NCBI RefSeq assembly: GCF_030272615.1 | Contig: NC_081412.1 | Span: forward strand, 38,074,911 to 38,138,910 | From: Cryptomeria japonica | Taxonomy: Eukaryota > Streptophyta > Pinopsida > Cupressales > Cupressaceae | DNA length: 64,000 nt | Direction of reading: 5' to 3' | Notes under the pieces: generated by a model | Databases searched by the model: none | The model's input: only the letters and a program-made list of their open reading frames with translations | What the model was told of the DNA's origin: nothing | In this document: positions 37,240 through 49,700 of the stretch, in pieces | Layout: every line of letters begins with the position of its first letter | Numbering within the stretch: the stretch's first letter is position 1 | Made by a program: the position numbers and the translations under genes

Positions 37240-38454
37240 ATCTCCAGTCATATGATGTAACAACCACTATCAATTACCCATTCATCCTTGTCTTCAATTT
37301 TAGCAGCAAGTGCCTTTTCTTCAGGTACATTATCTTCCAATGTCGGATCATCTTCCTTGATAGCCAGGAACACCCATTCCTTCCCATTGCTAGATCCACT
37401 CGCAGAGCCTTCTGTTGGTTCATCATCTGAATTAGTAATGCCTTCCTCGACCGCTATGTAGCATGATTTGTCTCTATTTTTCTTATACTTATACTTGTTC
37501 TGATATCTAGGGTTAGGCTTAAATGATCTTCTAACTCTTTCTTCAAATCTTGAATTTCTTTCAAGACATATAGATGCAAAATGACCAATCTTATTACATG
37601 CAAAACATTTAAAAGGTGCTTTTCCTTCATACTTACTTCCTACTGGTCCTTTAGGTACTCTTCTAGCAAATAGTACTTCAAGTTGCTCAAACTCGTCATC
37701 TTCTCTCTTCATATCTTCCAATTCCTTTGCATAAAAATATTTTTAGTCTTGCTTACCAGTTGTAGATGTAGATGCATGAAAAGAAGGTTGAAATTCATAG
37801 CTCTAGAAGGTCCAAATTCTTCAAGATCAAAAGAAGATAGTTTCCCAACCAAAGTATCTCTATTGACAAATGTATTATCTATTGTTCTCAACTCATTAAT
37901 AGTAGTAGCCTTCATTTTGTAAGTTGGTGGTAGGGCTCTCAGGACTTTAGAAACAATTTCATCTTCACTCAGAGTTCCACCACAACATTGAATTACCATA
38001 GCAATCTCATTTACCCTTTCCATGAATGCAATAATCCTTTCATATTCTTCCATCTTCAGGTTTTCATATCTCACCCGATAACCATCAAGTTTAGAATTTT
38101 CACTATAGGGTCACCTTCATTAAGAGTTTCCAACTTATCCCATATAGCCTTTCCAGATGATTTGTCGGTTAATCCCATTATTTGTTGATCATAAAGTGCA
38201 CACAAGAAGGCTTCTCTTGCTCTACAATCATTCTCAAGCTCCTTGTCTAGGTTTGCCAGAGGATGATTGCCAGATCTTGGATTATAGGGTGTGACATCAT
38301 TCTGTGTGATCTCCCAAATCTCCTTGCCAAGAAATCTCAGATGAGTCTCCATCTAAATCTTCCACACTATGTAATTTGTTCCATCAAGCCTCAGAATATC
38401 CCTTCGAAAGATAGCTCTAGATGAACTGGATGAACTTGAACTGTTAGTCACCAT
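37240..38454 (-). pseudogene. Copia gag and protease start, element B
   Basis: The ATG at 38454 gives MVTNSSSSSSSSRAIFRRDI then LDGTNYIVWKI. An in-frame TAG (38355-38353) precedes METHLRFLGKEIWEI, the same codon as in element A. The core continues at 38074-37709 (YENLKMEEYERIIAFMERVN, LRALPPTYKMKATTI). A perfect zinc knuckle CFACNKIGHFASIC lies near 37600, and the protease motif DEWVIDSGCY near 37265. A single-base loss in the codons after the active site (relatives read CSHHM) shifts the frame and ends the segment. Confidence 0.9.
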
Positions 38455-38498
38455 AGGATCTTTCTCAAGCAGTTAAGCTTTCTAAAGAGAGGGCCAAA

Positions 38499-38510
38499 GC
38501 TCTGATACCA
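38499..38510 (-). other. tRNA primer-binding site of Copia B
   Basis: The complement reads TGGTATCAGAGC, the standard site for initiator methionine tRNA in plant Copia elements. It lies two bases from the LTR end (ATCTAACA). Confidence 0.95.
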
Positions 38511-38512
38511 AT

Positions 38513-39722
38513 TGTTAGATAGTTCAAATAACCGGAAGACAAATGAGAGGAGGGGGGGTGAATCAGTTGTCATAGATTACTGGAACCATTAGCAATTTAA
38601 AATTTAATACCAAAACCCAAAACATTAATAGATAAACCAATTAAGCATAAACAATAATCACATAATAAATACCATCCACATGACACCAAGATTTGTACAT
38701 GGAAAACCTGGTAAAGGGAAAAACCATTGTGGGAAGCCAACCACAATCAAATAATACTTCTACAGTAAGCATGTGAATTAAAATTGAGGGGCTTACACAT
38801 GCAGGAAGGCCTATAGCCTAGAGCTCACCACTCATCACAAAAGGAGCCTCAATGACTACATATAAATCTAGACTAAAATCCGGAGAAGTGTTGAACTACA
38901 AAAGATAACATCTCCTATTCTTGAGTACAGTTCCGGTTAAGCTCAATACCTAAGGACTAAATCCTCTAACATAAACCCAATTCGATCTCCAATGATCAAC
39001 CAACTCCTCTACCTGAATGATATTACATTATTCACACATTACATTCCTTGACCATGACCTCTTACAATAACCATGATGATCTACAAGGATATCTTACACC
39101 TATATATACAAACCCTTGACCATAAACAATCAGGTCGGCCACTAGACAATAAACCAATTACATAATTACAAACCATGGCAGCCTTAGACAAAACAAATAA
39201 TATCAACACATAAGACATCCCCAAAAATACATCAATAGGTCCTATCCACATGTTTCATTAAAGTTGGTCCATAACCTAGATCAACTGGGACCCAATATTG
39301 GTCCATACGCCATAGCAATGATCTCCATCTGCCAAGTCTTGAACATGATCACCAACATCATCCTGAAACTCCACCAGAAGCTACACCCAAACCACTTATG
39401 CAATTCATCAAAGATCTCCATCAAATGATTTGCCTTGAAACCCTTGCCAGAACCAGAAACCAATCTTCTAAGCAAGCAGGATATCAATTGATCACCAGAC
39501 CAAAATCAACTGATCAAATATGAGTACGAGTATCATGAACAAGCCAATTCCATCACCAGATTATACTGGAGCCTATCGGATCATGCCAGATCCAAGTTAA
39601 CTAGAAACCACTCAACCTACCGAGACCAGAAGGGTGTCGCTAAAGCATCCAAACAACTAGTGTTGGCATCAATGGAAAAAAATTTAATGCAACACATAAT
39701 CAATTCCACCAAATGGCCAACA
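38513..39722 (-). repeat. 5' LTR of Copia B
   Basis: The intact 1210-bp LTR runs from TGTTAG to CCAACA on plus. It serves as reference for the interrupted left LTR. It contains a G-rich run at 38550-38559 followed by tgaatcagttg, a signature shared with several other LTRs in the window. Confidence 0.95.
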
Positions 39723-39727
39723 ATCAA

Positions 39728-40080
39728 TACCTAGGGAAAAGATATTTTTTACAATTTTTTTCTCTATTTTTTAATTTTTTCATGTGTGAAACACAATTCT
39801 TAATGTTTGATGAAAAACCTACATTCATAGGAAATAAAACATAAATATATTAATGAAATTAAATATATTAAAAATTATATTATTTGGAAAGCTTATAATA
39901 AGGACTAAATATTTACAAAAATAAAACTTCGAAATGAATTCATTTGACCCCCCCTAAAGATAACGTAAAAGTGATTTTTTATTAGCATTTTGATAGGTGT
40001 GAAAGAGACTCCATTGTAGGTTTGATTTATTTGGCTTGATGATGATGATAGAGTTGTAATAGGTTGATTGATGACTTGAT
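39728..40080. other. Flank of Copia B, no gene seen
   Basis: AT-rich sequence that was joined to 9900-9944 before Copia B inserted. No coding signal. Confidence 0.6.
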
Positions 40081-40083
40081 TTG

Positions 40084-41203
40084 TGTTGTCATTGATGGCA
40101 ACCATGTTTTGTTAGTTATATAAGTCATCTAGACCAACCGGTAGAGGAAGTAGTTAAACAGTGAACCAGTAAACAAGGATAGTGCAATGTTCAAGTGACT
40201 GATATGGACGATCGGTGAAGAGTTAGGTGTTGTGGTTTGGAACATATGTTTATGACATTGGCATGTGTCTATGATTGCAACTGCATCAACAGATTCAAAG
40301 TATTGAATGATTTATGATGGATTTATTAGAGATAGATAGGAAGAACAGAGAATCGGTATAGCAGAGTTACTTTGATTAGTAAACCGATAGACTTTTTCTT
40401 ATATTTTTGAGTTATTAATTGTGTGGACGACATGAGTAAAGTGTATTGAGCAAGATTGACTAGGTACATTGAACCTAGCAAATTGTTCCAAGGTTATTTG
40501 CTGACTTAGTAGAGTTATTTATAAAAAGATGAATGTTATGTGACGATGTATAAGATGATGGATCTAGAGTGAAGATTTGATCGTGCGGTGAAAGAAAAAT
40601 TTGTGTGTTGATGTCTAGTTGGTGTTAGAACAAGAACTAAAGTGGATCTAATTAGGCACAAAGGTGCTAACAACAGATCAGTCACTTGTTGTTCCCTAAC
40701 TGTTGCAGCAAGAAAATCCTCTAACAAGGTCACTCCTAACAAGGTGCGATAGGATCCTCACAGGTCTGAAGGTTAAAACCTTTAACAGGGTGACAAATTA
40801 GCTTGTGTTTAAAATACCTTAGCTGGGTAGCTCCTAACAGGCCTTATTGCAATATCTCTTAACCAGGCTAAGACACTCTTAACCAGGTGTGCCCCTAACA
40901 AGGTATTTGTAAGACCTTAATCAGTCAGATCTCTATACTGCAGATAGTGGAACTTTGTGAGTACTAATTCCCACCATAGTTTTTCGCATTTGGGTTTCCA
41001 TGTGAAAAGTTATTGTGCTATAGTTTGCATGCTTTATTGGATGTTTGCATATGTGGTTATATTTCTTGCATGCTTATTGATTTTCAAGTTGGTGAGATCA
41101 GTTATAAGATTTGTATTGTTTTTGCTTACACTAATTCACCCCCCCCCTCTCAATGCCTTATAAGTATCAGATTTAGAATTAGAGAGGTTCTATCCAAGAA
41201 ATT
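40084..41203 (+). repeat. Diverged Copia-type LTR, plus orientation
   Basis: It begins near tgttgtcattgatggcaacc and ends before a decayed primer site, tttgatataagagcc at about 41205 (compare TTGGTATCAGAGC). It contains the landmarks of the other LTRs read in reverse: cccaccatagtttttcgcat, a ccatgtgaaaag phrase and ctaattcacccccccccctc near 41130. A cluster of CCTAACAAGG-like motifs lies at 40719-40904. The exact borders and target duplication are not clear. Confidence 0.65.
40719..40904 (+). repeat. CCTAACAAGG motif cluster in LTR
   Basis: Eight variants of ctcctaacaaggt occur within 186 bases (starts near 40719, 40734, 40778, 40816, 40829, 40856, 40876 and 40891). Variation is concentrated in the middle of the motif. 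The location in the LTR upstream of the R/U5-like part suggests regulatory or RNA-structural repeats; function unknown. Confidence 0.75.
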
Positions 41204-41209
41204 TTGATA

Positions 41210-42735
41210 TAAGAGCCTTTGATCTAACTCTCCTCAACTAATTAGTTCAAATGGAACATCTTAAAGCTTAAATCATTATATTTTCTAAAAAATTTATGAT
41301 TTTAGTAAAAATCAAGATGCACCAACAAGTGTAACCTAGTATTGTGGGATCACCCACATGTTTTTTTCTAGGTGATCTATGTTGGGAAGGAGAGTATGAA
41401 TAGTCTAGTTGTATTATGGTAGTTCCACTCATCCTCATGAATATGTGCAAATGATGTATGGTTACAGTGTTAACCATCCTATATAAGAGTTTTTTCCTCT
41501 AGTTTCGAGCATGCAACAACCTTTATAAGACATGAAGTGAAAATGAAAATGAAAATCCGTACCTATAACCTACAAATGCACAAAAAATCACAAAATAAAT
41601 CAGAAATTAGTGTTCACGTTGAATTCACCAAATGTTGTATGCCTGAAATCATCTTAGTTAATTAGAAATTAATAGGTAACCACCAAACCTATCTAATTAA
41701 TAGATTTCGAATACAAACAATAGGAAAGAATGTTGAGATCAACAATAAAGAATAAATTAATCAAATCAAACACAATCTATAATTGATAGCATGAAAACTC
41801 TTATTACTCTTCTCCTCTTCTGGAATGTTGGTTCTCAGAGTCATGCTTATAAACTTGCAATATGACAACAAGAATTTGAAGATAGTGGTTGATGAAAAAG
41901 AGAGATTGATGCTCAATTTATAGAATTTGGAAGGAAATTTGAACGGTCAATATTGATATGCAAACTAATTCGATCAACAATGGAGATTAATTCAAATAAA
42001 ATTGATTGGAAAATATTATGATGAGAATTGGTTGCATGATTGAATTGATTGATAAATGACTGAGTTGATTGATCAGTGAACTAAATAAATTTATTTACTC
42101 AAAAAAGTTGATTGGCAGTTAGAAAAAGTGATTGAGAATAGTTAACTAAGTTAACTGATTAGATTAGAGAGATGACTGAATTAATTAATTAGCCTAAAAA
42201 AGTTGATTAACAGTTAAAGTCGGAGTGAGTGGCAATTAGAATTTTAGCATGTGTTGTAGGAAATTTGTCATGAATTTGTATTTAAATTTGTATTTGATTT
42301 AAATTTTGATTTTCAAAAATATCAAATGACATGCACATGAAATAAAATTAGTTGGAAATTAGAATTTGAGAATTTTGAATTTTTGAACTGAGAGAAAAAT
42401 AAATTAAATAGATTTGAGAAATTTATTTGATTTGGAAGAAATAGTTAGCTAATTAAATAATTTAAATAAATTATTTAATTAAGGAAAAATATGAATTTAA
42501 TTTAATTAAATGATAAAGACCATTTAATTAAATTAAATAAATCACAATTGATTAAATAATAAAATTATTTAATTAATTTCAAGAGTAGTCAACTAATTAA
42601 ATGAATAAAGAGGAAATAAATAGTTAATTTGTAATGGAGAATAATGAAATGTCAATTTAGAATAATAAAGTTATATTAATTAATAATTAAATAAATATCC
42701 AATTAATAAAGAAGAAGAATTAGCGTTGTCAAGAA
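41210..42735. other. AT-rich region without recognisable gene
   Basis: It holds repeated gattgattgat and taattaaataaat phrases. The segment 41327-41360 is nearly the reverse complement of 9440-9471. No coding region could be supported. Confidence 0.5.
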
Positions 42736-42739
42736 TACA

Positions 42740-43974
42740 ACGTTTTTAAGTGTTTACAGTTGACAGTGAGGTTGTGGGTCAAGATTAGTCTAGAGAATGC
42801 CCTGCAGTTCTGTGATTTGTTGGTTGAAGCATTTTAATTTGTAGGAAATGTTCATTTGGTTCATGCAATGTTCTAGTTACATTTTCTAGTGTTGGTTTGA
42901 TTAGCAAGTGAAGTTATGTTATTTTGTGCTCTACATGTTCAATTGTGTTGGCTTCTAGGTGACCCAATTGGTTTATCTTATTTGGATAATCTTCTTTTCG
43001 TCTAGATATACATTAGAGGTTGATTTTTGATATTTCTATGGGTCTCACTATGGCATGTGTATATTCACATTGATAATTTTTTATTTGGTGATGTCTTTTG
43101 AGGCACCTGGTTAGATGCACTTTATTGTTTCTACATGTTATGTTTGGTGCCAAATTTGGAGGATGTGTTAGCATGTCTAGTTTGTTGGAATTGACTTAGA
43201 AGGATGTGTTATATGTGTTTGGGTCCCCCTTATCTAATGGAGTGGACCACAATGTGTGCTTTTTATCTGAGTGGTCGACGTTATGCAATTCATGTATACT
43301 CTATCTATGACCAACCTAGTTGAGAATTTAAATGAATAATCTTCTATATGTAGATGTGAGGATGTATGAGTTGTGGCATGGAATGTGTGAATTGATGTGA
43401 ATGATGTGTAAGAATATGTGGTGTAGTAGAAGTGTGAAATTAAATTTATGAAGAGATTTGATGGTGATATCTTTATTATGACAATGTTTTGAGATAGTGG
43501 TTGAAGTTAGATACATTTTCCATGATATTGGTTCCTTAACATAGTGGTTCAAGGAAAATTTCATGATCAAGAGATATTTTTTATTTCAATTCATCATTTC
43601 GGGCTATAATTGTCATAAGAAATTTTGTCCTTTTAGTAGCCTATGCAGTTTTTTGTATCTTGCCCTAAGGTTGTGTGCCTTAGTCTTGCAAGTCCTATCA
43701 AGTGCAATGAGCTCCTTGGTCTTGAGCCTGAAATATTATAATCTATTATTTATATCAGAGACATGATTCTCACCATGGTTTTTCCATATTTGGGGTTTTC
43801 CACATAAATCTGGTGTGTGTGCTTTGTGCTTTCATGTTTCATAATTGCAGTAATAAGTCAATTGTGGTTTGAAGTTTAAAAGATCAAAAGTCAATTGTTT
43901 TGATGTCCAAACTGATTCACCCACCCTCTTAGTCATGTGGTGTGTTCAAAAAAATATTATTTCTAACCATCTAA
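42740..43974 (+). repeat. Diverged Copia-type LTR, plus orientation, in a LINE
   Basis: The right end is clear: aaactgattcacccaccctc near 43910 and the final atctaaca at 43967-43974, after which LINE coding sequence starts at once. The phrase caccatggtttttccatatt near 43772 is typical of these LTRs. The left border is a guess and no matching duplication was found. Confidence 0.5.
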
Positions 43975-45515
43975 CACCTTCCAAGGCACATTCCTATACA
44001 TGGCTTTGAAGAATCATTTAACAATGAGAGAAATTCTATGAATCTTCAGATCTTTCAAACCTAAATCCCCAAAAATTTTGTCCAGATAACATCACTCTCA
44101 CTTAACATAATGCTTCTTTTTCTTCCTCTTACCATCTGACAACAAAAAAATATCATTATTCTAAATTTCATCAACTTGATAGTTATTGGAGGACGAAATA
44201 GGTGAATAATACAAACTATAAGAAGATAATGTTTTTTGGCAAATTTGGATCCTCTTAGCCGGGGATACAAATTGCCTATTCTAATTATCCAATTTAGAAT
44301 CAATCTTACTCTTCATCCACATCCACATGTCCTTCAAAAAAGGATTAAGTGAAAATTAAATCCCAAGATTTTTAATATACTTGGTGGTACTTGGCAAACA
44401 CAACTAGAGGGTGTCTTGCCAACCAAGCATGATGGATTTGGAATTAGATTATTTTGCACCAAAGGCAAATCAAAATAGGTTAAGCTTCTCCATAAGGAAA
44501 TCCATATTCCCTACATCAAGCTCCAAAAACAAGGCAATTTCATTTGCAAACTATATATTTAAAAGGTCATCCTTATTAGGGAGATAGATACCTTTAATCC
44601 AAAGGGTCAATGAAGACTCCCTCAATAGGTAAAATATTGCATATGAATTAATAAAAAAAAAAGTGTGGGGCAAAAGGGGCATCCTTGCCTAATGGACCTC
44701 TCCAAGATTTAAAAAAAGGTCTCTAATAAGGATTCATTAACATCAATTTGAGCAACAACATCTTTTAGTAGGGTTTTAACCATATGGAAAAAGCTATCAG
44801 GGAGTCCAAATGCTTCAAGAGTCATAAACAAGAATGACCGCTCCACTTGGTCATATAGCTTCTCAAAGTCTAAAAGAAATGTAGCAACATTTTTTATTGT
44901 ATTATCTATCATAGTCCATGGACTCCCAATTGGTTAGGATATTCTCCGGGATGTACCTCAAATGATAAAGATAGTTTGAGAATTGCTAATAAAACACATG
45001 AGGATATCTACTAATCTTATAAGACAAATTGATTAAGGTAATAGGATGCCATTTATTTATGAGTTGTCTCCATCTTTAGGGAAAATTTTAATCACTCACT
45101 TTTTAATGTTGTTGTCTAGGGTTCCTCTATTAACAACCAACTTATAGATCTGAAGTAGATATTCATTAATACAATCAATAATTTTCTTGTAGAATCCCAT
45201 AGGATACCCATCAGTCTTGAGAGATTTATCATTGTTTAAAACATTAGTAGCATTTTTAACCTCCTCAAGTTTGATTTCTTTATTTAATTTGCTAATATTC
45301 TCCTTAGATATTTTCTTAGGAATAAGTTGTTTACAAAATTTTCTTGTATTCTAACTAGTCAAGTCATTGACCTCAAAAGTGAAGAGTTTCTTGTAGAATC
45401 CGAAGAAATATTCCTTAATTTTCTTAAGTTCATATGTAATCTTATCTTCCACCAAAACCTTCTCAACACTATGTTTGATGCCTTTATTTTTTATGAATTT
45501 AAAAAAGAATTTAGA
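43975..45515 (-). pseudogene. LINE (non-LTR retrotransposon) reverse transcriptase fragment
   Basis: Read on minus from 45515: KSKFFFKFIKNKGIKHSVEK, KLFTFEVNDLTS, KQLIPKKISKENISKLNKEI and DGYPMGFYKKIIDCINEYLL are the segment before and around RT motif 1. FLLDFEKLYDQVERSFLF near 44870 is the first catalytic-aspartate motif, followed by VAQIDVNESL. The C-terminal part has PSTTKYIKNLGI, FLLSDGKRKKKHYVK and GDLGLKDLKIHRISLIVK. Many stops and frameshifts break it. The endonuclease domain is missing, as usual for 5'-truncated LINEs, and the 3' side is cut by an LTR at 43974. Confidence 0.85.
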
Positions 45516-45639
45516 CTTTGTTGGTTGAAAATTTTGTCAACTCGAGATGAATTTATAAAATTGTGGTTTCAACCACAACAACACGAAATTAAATCTCTCG
45601 TAATTATTAAGGGAAGGCTGCCCCTATGATTCACTACTA

Positions 45640-46700
45640 TATTCTACTAAAATAAGATACAAATTTCTAACTCCTATTCTAACATGAGTGGTACATCATC
45701 TTATCCTATTTTTTCAAGACATATGCTATTCTTTTCCTCATTTTTTCAGGAAAGAATTTACAACATAGAGCAGAAATAATTCTTACAATTTCTTTGTTAC
45801 AAATTAACTTAGAAAGCAAGAACAATATAATATAGATAAGAAAATAAGCAAAGTGTCCATAAAGGTCCAAAGTCCTTTGTCGCTTCTCCAGGACTAGAAA
45901 GAGTGCTCAAGCTTAGTCTTAAATTCACTGCTATCTTATCAATCTTTTTATAATTTATTTTGTAACCCAAAGAGTTAACTAAGAAAACCAAAATAAAGAT
46001 CAAATTCTTCAAAATTATTCCTAGCTTCACCTTTGATAATTTTTTGTGAAGTAGTAATATGAATCTCAAAGTCTTCAAGTTGTCGTTTCTTTTCCCAAGA
46101 TAAAACAATCAAGCACAAAGTCTTCAAAGTGAAACCTTAATATATATATATATGTATTAGCTATTTCTACTTGAAATATCAACATGAATCACAAAGTATT
46201 CAAAATGATAATATTATCACCAATTCTTGATTCTAACAACAATAGTCAAGATATGACACAAAGTTCACAAGTTAACAATTGCCTCTACACTTTAATGATA
46301 TTCTCTCAACACACCTTTTACTTCAGTAAACAAGATTTTATAATGAATATGACATAATAACACTCTCACCATAAATGCAAATGAATCCAACAAAAGTCTA
46401 GATGCCAAAATCTTTTTTCTTATTTCATCAAATTTGTAAAATCACAAGAGGAACACAAAGTTTCACTTTTGCTCTTCACTTTGGCAGAGTTTCAACATAT
46501 AGATTAAAGATAATAGATGATAATTACATAGAGAAACCTCATATATATAGAAGAGAGGTGCAACATGAAACTAGGAAAGTCACAACAAAGGTAGAGTCCT
46601 ATTTGACTTAGGACACATTCATTGCCTAAGTGCAAAAACTAAATACAAAATTGACATTGAAGGTGTCAATGTCTTAATCAAAAATGTATCTACTTATGAA
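45640..46700. other. No recognisable gene
   Basis: AT-rich spacer with a short TA run at 46140-46152. The inverted pair ttggttgaaa and tttcaaccac at 45519-45576 is a possible element boundary. Confidence 0.45.
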
Positions 46701-46709
46701 AACTACTAA

Positions 46710-49700
46710 GTTTCATGAGACACTACATTCTGATCTTGCTTCATGAACTCCTTGAACTTTTGTAGAACTGCTTTCATTCTTTCCTAGTTAGGTCCTTTAG
46801 TATGCCTTGTGATGACCTTGACCCTGGTGATATAATCTATGAGGCTCATGTAGCATTTCCTGTGTTCCTTTAGAAGTGAGGTTGGATCATCCAGATTCAC
46901 ATGGATATCTACTAGTTTATCAATAGAAGATCATGAGAAAGCTTGTTTATTGACCTCTTTGCCAGTTAGCAAATTGAATTTTTGGATGAAAATGTCATCA
47001 TGAAGAGGTTTCTAATTCTCATCAAGGAAAGTACAAGGAAGAGTTTATATTTTCTCAATGATGTCCTTTCCTTTATCATTACATTCCTTTAGTTCCTTTC
47101 TCAAATAATTGATAAGGACCTCAATTGTGTTATTTGGTGTTCTAGAATTTCTCTTTTCTCAACATACATATCCCTTGAAACAATCACTCTGTTATCAACT
47201 AGAACATCCAGTTAGAAATATTCTAACTTCAACCAAGAGTCAAAGCCTTTCTCATGTGCTTCTAACTCATTATCTAAAACAAATTCAAAGTTTTATCAAT
47301 TTCAACTTTCACCTCCTCCAAGTTTTTGACAAGAGTAATTGTTGAACATAGGAGATTTGTTCCTTGACTCAGCAGTCTGTCCATCCATTTGCCAACTATC
47401 CTCCCATGATAATTTACTTGTTCAACTTGTTTGATAATTAGTTCATCCATTGATGAAGTGACTGGCTTGACTACCTCTGATTATTTGGTAATCTTAATCA
47501 AGACCGATGTGAGTTGATCAACTTGTTTGTCCAACTAACTTTTCTTTATTTTCTCCTCTAATATTGCCACAAGATGCTCGAATGAAGTTTGAGCATCTTC
47601 AATTGTACCCTGATGTGTTTACTTTCCCAAATCAATTTTCTCGATAATATAATTTGTATCTTGTACTTTTTTAAGTCTACGTTAGGAGGAAGAATGGTCA
47701 TCTCTATATACTTATCTTTGGATGGGTCTATCCTTAACCTAGACAAAGTTTTGGCTTTCTTTGTGACCTTGGGCATAATAGGAATCAGTTGGCTAAAATG
47801 AAAGTCATTAGGAGATATGGCTTGTTTCTTTCTTTTAGGAGCATTAGACACTAACCATGGTGGCAAAGAAACATCTTCATCTACTCTAGAAGTCAAAACT
47901 AGAGTTGCCAACTCTTGACACTGAATGTTGGTAGTAACAATAGGTGGAGTTGAGGTGACAACAACAAGTGGATTGGAAACATTAGAAACCTGAGGAGGAA
48001 CTTGGGTTTCTAATATAAATTTATCAAAATCTTCTAACATAGAAGATGTGACCTCAAACAAATTAGGAAGAAACATAGTATCTAAGTTGTCATGAGGCGT
48101 ATAAAGGGTTGTTTCACTTGTGGAAGTAGAAGGAATAACATGTACTTCAGGAACTTGTGAAGGAATTGACACAATAGTACTCAAAGGAATTGCATCAAAG
48201 ATAAAGACTAAACTAGTAGCTATGATATTACATGATGAAGGAGGAATACCTTCATGTGTCTCTTGAGATTGGGAAGTACTTGGGATTTTAGGTAATCCAT
48301 CCTCATCGAATTCTTCTTCTTCTTGCTCTTGTTCATTGTCTGGTTCATCTTCTTCTTGAAATTTTTCATCTTCATTTACTTCTTCTTCTCCCTCAACTTC
48401 ATCATGAACTTGAGTCTCTTGTGTTGAAGACTCACCTTGAGCTTTACCTTTTCCAACAGTAAACTTGAATTTAGGACCCTTAGGAGTTGCGGGATCTTGC
48501 CTATTCTTGGTCCTTAATTTTTAAGTCCTTGCCTTAGAGCCTACAACATCTTCTTCAAATGATTCAGTTTATAAAGATTTCATCTGTACACTATGTAGGT
48601 TTAATTAAATTGTGGTATTATCAAGAATTTTTTGGAACCTAGCCCTTGTAGAAGTATTCTCCTTTTGGGACCATTGAATGAGAAATAGAGGTAATCCAAC
48701 TACTTTGTTTCTTTCATATGCAGGATCAAGGATGTCACCATCTTCTTCTAGGTCTTCAAGAACACCAGCAAGATCAAAGTTTTCAATTTGTACTACTATC
48801 CAATGACAATAATCCATTCTGCGGATATCCTCTTCAGTCTTGTAATCGGCCCACAATTCTTCAATTTCATGGACATGTGTGTATTTCTTCTTAATCTTAT
48901 TCTTCATGCCCCTATAATCAAACCAATTACTGGCCTTGAAGAATTTCATGGTCACTCTTCCCATTTCCTCCTCCATGGTGTGAGCCTTGTAGATGGAATT
49001 GATAGAATATTTCCCTATAGAGATAGACAATTTCAAACCTATCTTATGAGCTCCAAATTGATGCTCATGGATGGAAATCATTTGACAAGCTATATCCATA
49101 AGGATGATCTTATCAGATGGATATCTCGAGAGCATGAAAGTTTCTCTATCAAAACACCCAATTTTGATATACGTGAAGGTAGGAAACTAAAGGAAAATGC
49201 AACCATACCCACTTACCACCTTCCATGCTTCATCTGACACTCTTTTGTTCTAAAGTTCCTTGTCAAATAAACACATGTAATGAGAAAAGAAAGCATCATT
49301 TTCCCTCCTGAAATGATGTAAAGTCTCTGAGAGAGTCAACTGAGAGAAGTAATTGTAAATAGGAACTTGACTCCTATCACATATAGTTGATAGACCTGGA
49401 AAATGCCTTATTGAGGCAGCTGCATAGACAAGATAAGAAGTCATGTAAAATTTCAAGGTGGTAGGCACCTTGGTCAGTTGTTCACACGTGGCATCTGCAA
49501 TTTATTTTCCCTAAAAGATCTTTTTTCTTATTATGCCTTAGGAAATGGATGTATTGATACATCCACTTGTGGTAGGTATTGGAAGTTGGGAAGCCTTTTA
49601 CTCTACTAAGAAGAGTAATCAAATCATTAACCTCCTCAATGAAGTCATAACTAGGAAGAGTTTTAGGCCATTTTTAAATTGTAGGCCTAGGTATTTTTAG

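Larger units (their letters stand above)
9950..39722 (-). mobile_element. Ty1/copia retrotransposon B, split by a CACTA element
   Basis: The two LTRs begin TGTTAG and end CCAACA on plus. The 5-bp target duplication ATCAA lies at 9945-9949 and 39723-39727. The left (3') LTR is in two pieces, 9950-10626 and 33343-33879, separated by the CACTA transposon. The joined length (1214 bp without the duplicated GCC) matches the intact right LTR (1210 bp). Primer site and polypurine tract abut the LTRs exactly as expected for minus orientation. The internal region (33880-38512, about 4.6 kb) encodes gag and pol with several lesions. By eye the LTRs match at roughly nine of ten positions, so the insertion is old. 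Confidence 0.95.

Noticed and set aside
42740-43974. Target duplication for the LTR inside the LINE
   Set aside because: The 5 bases after the LTR (ccttc) were not found at the presumed left border.
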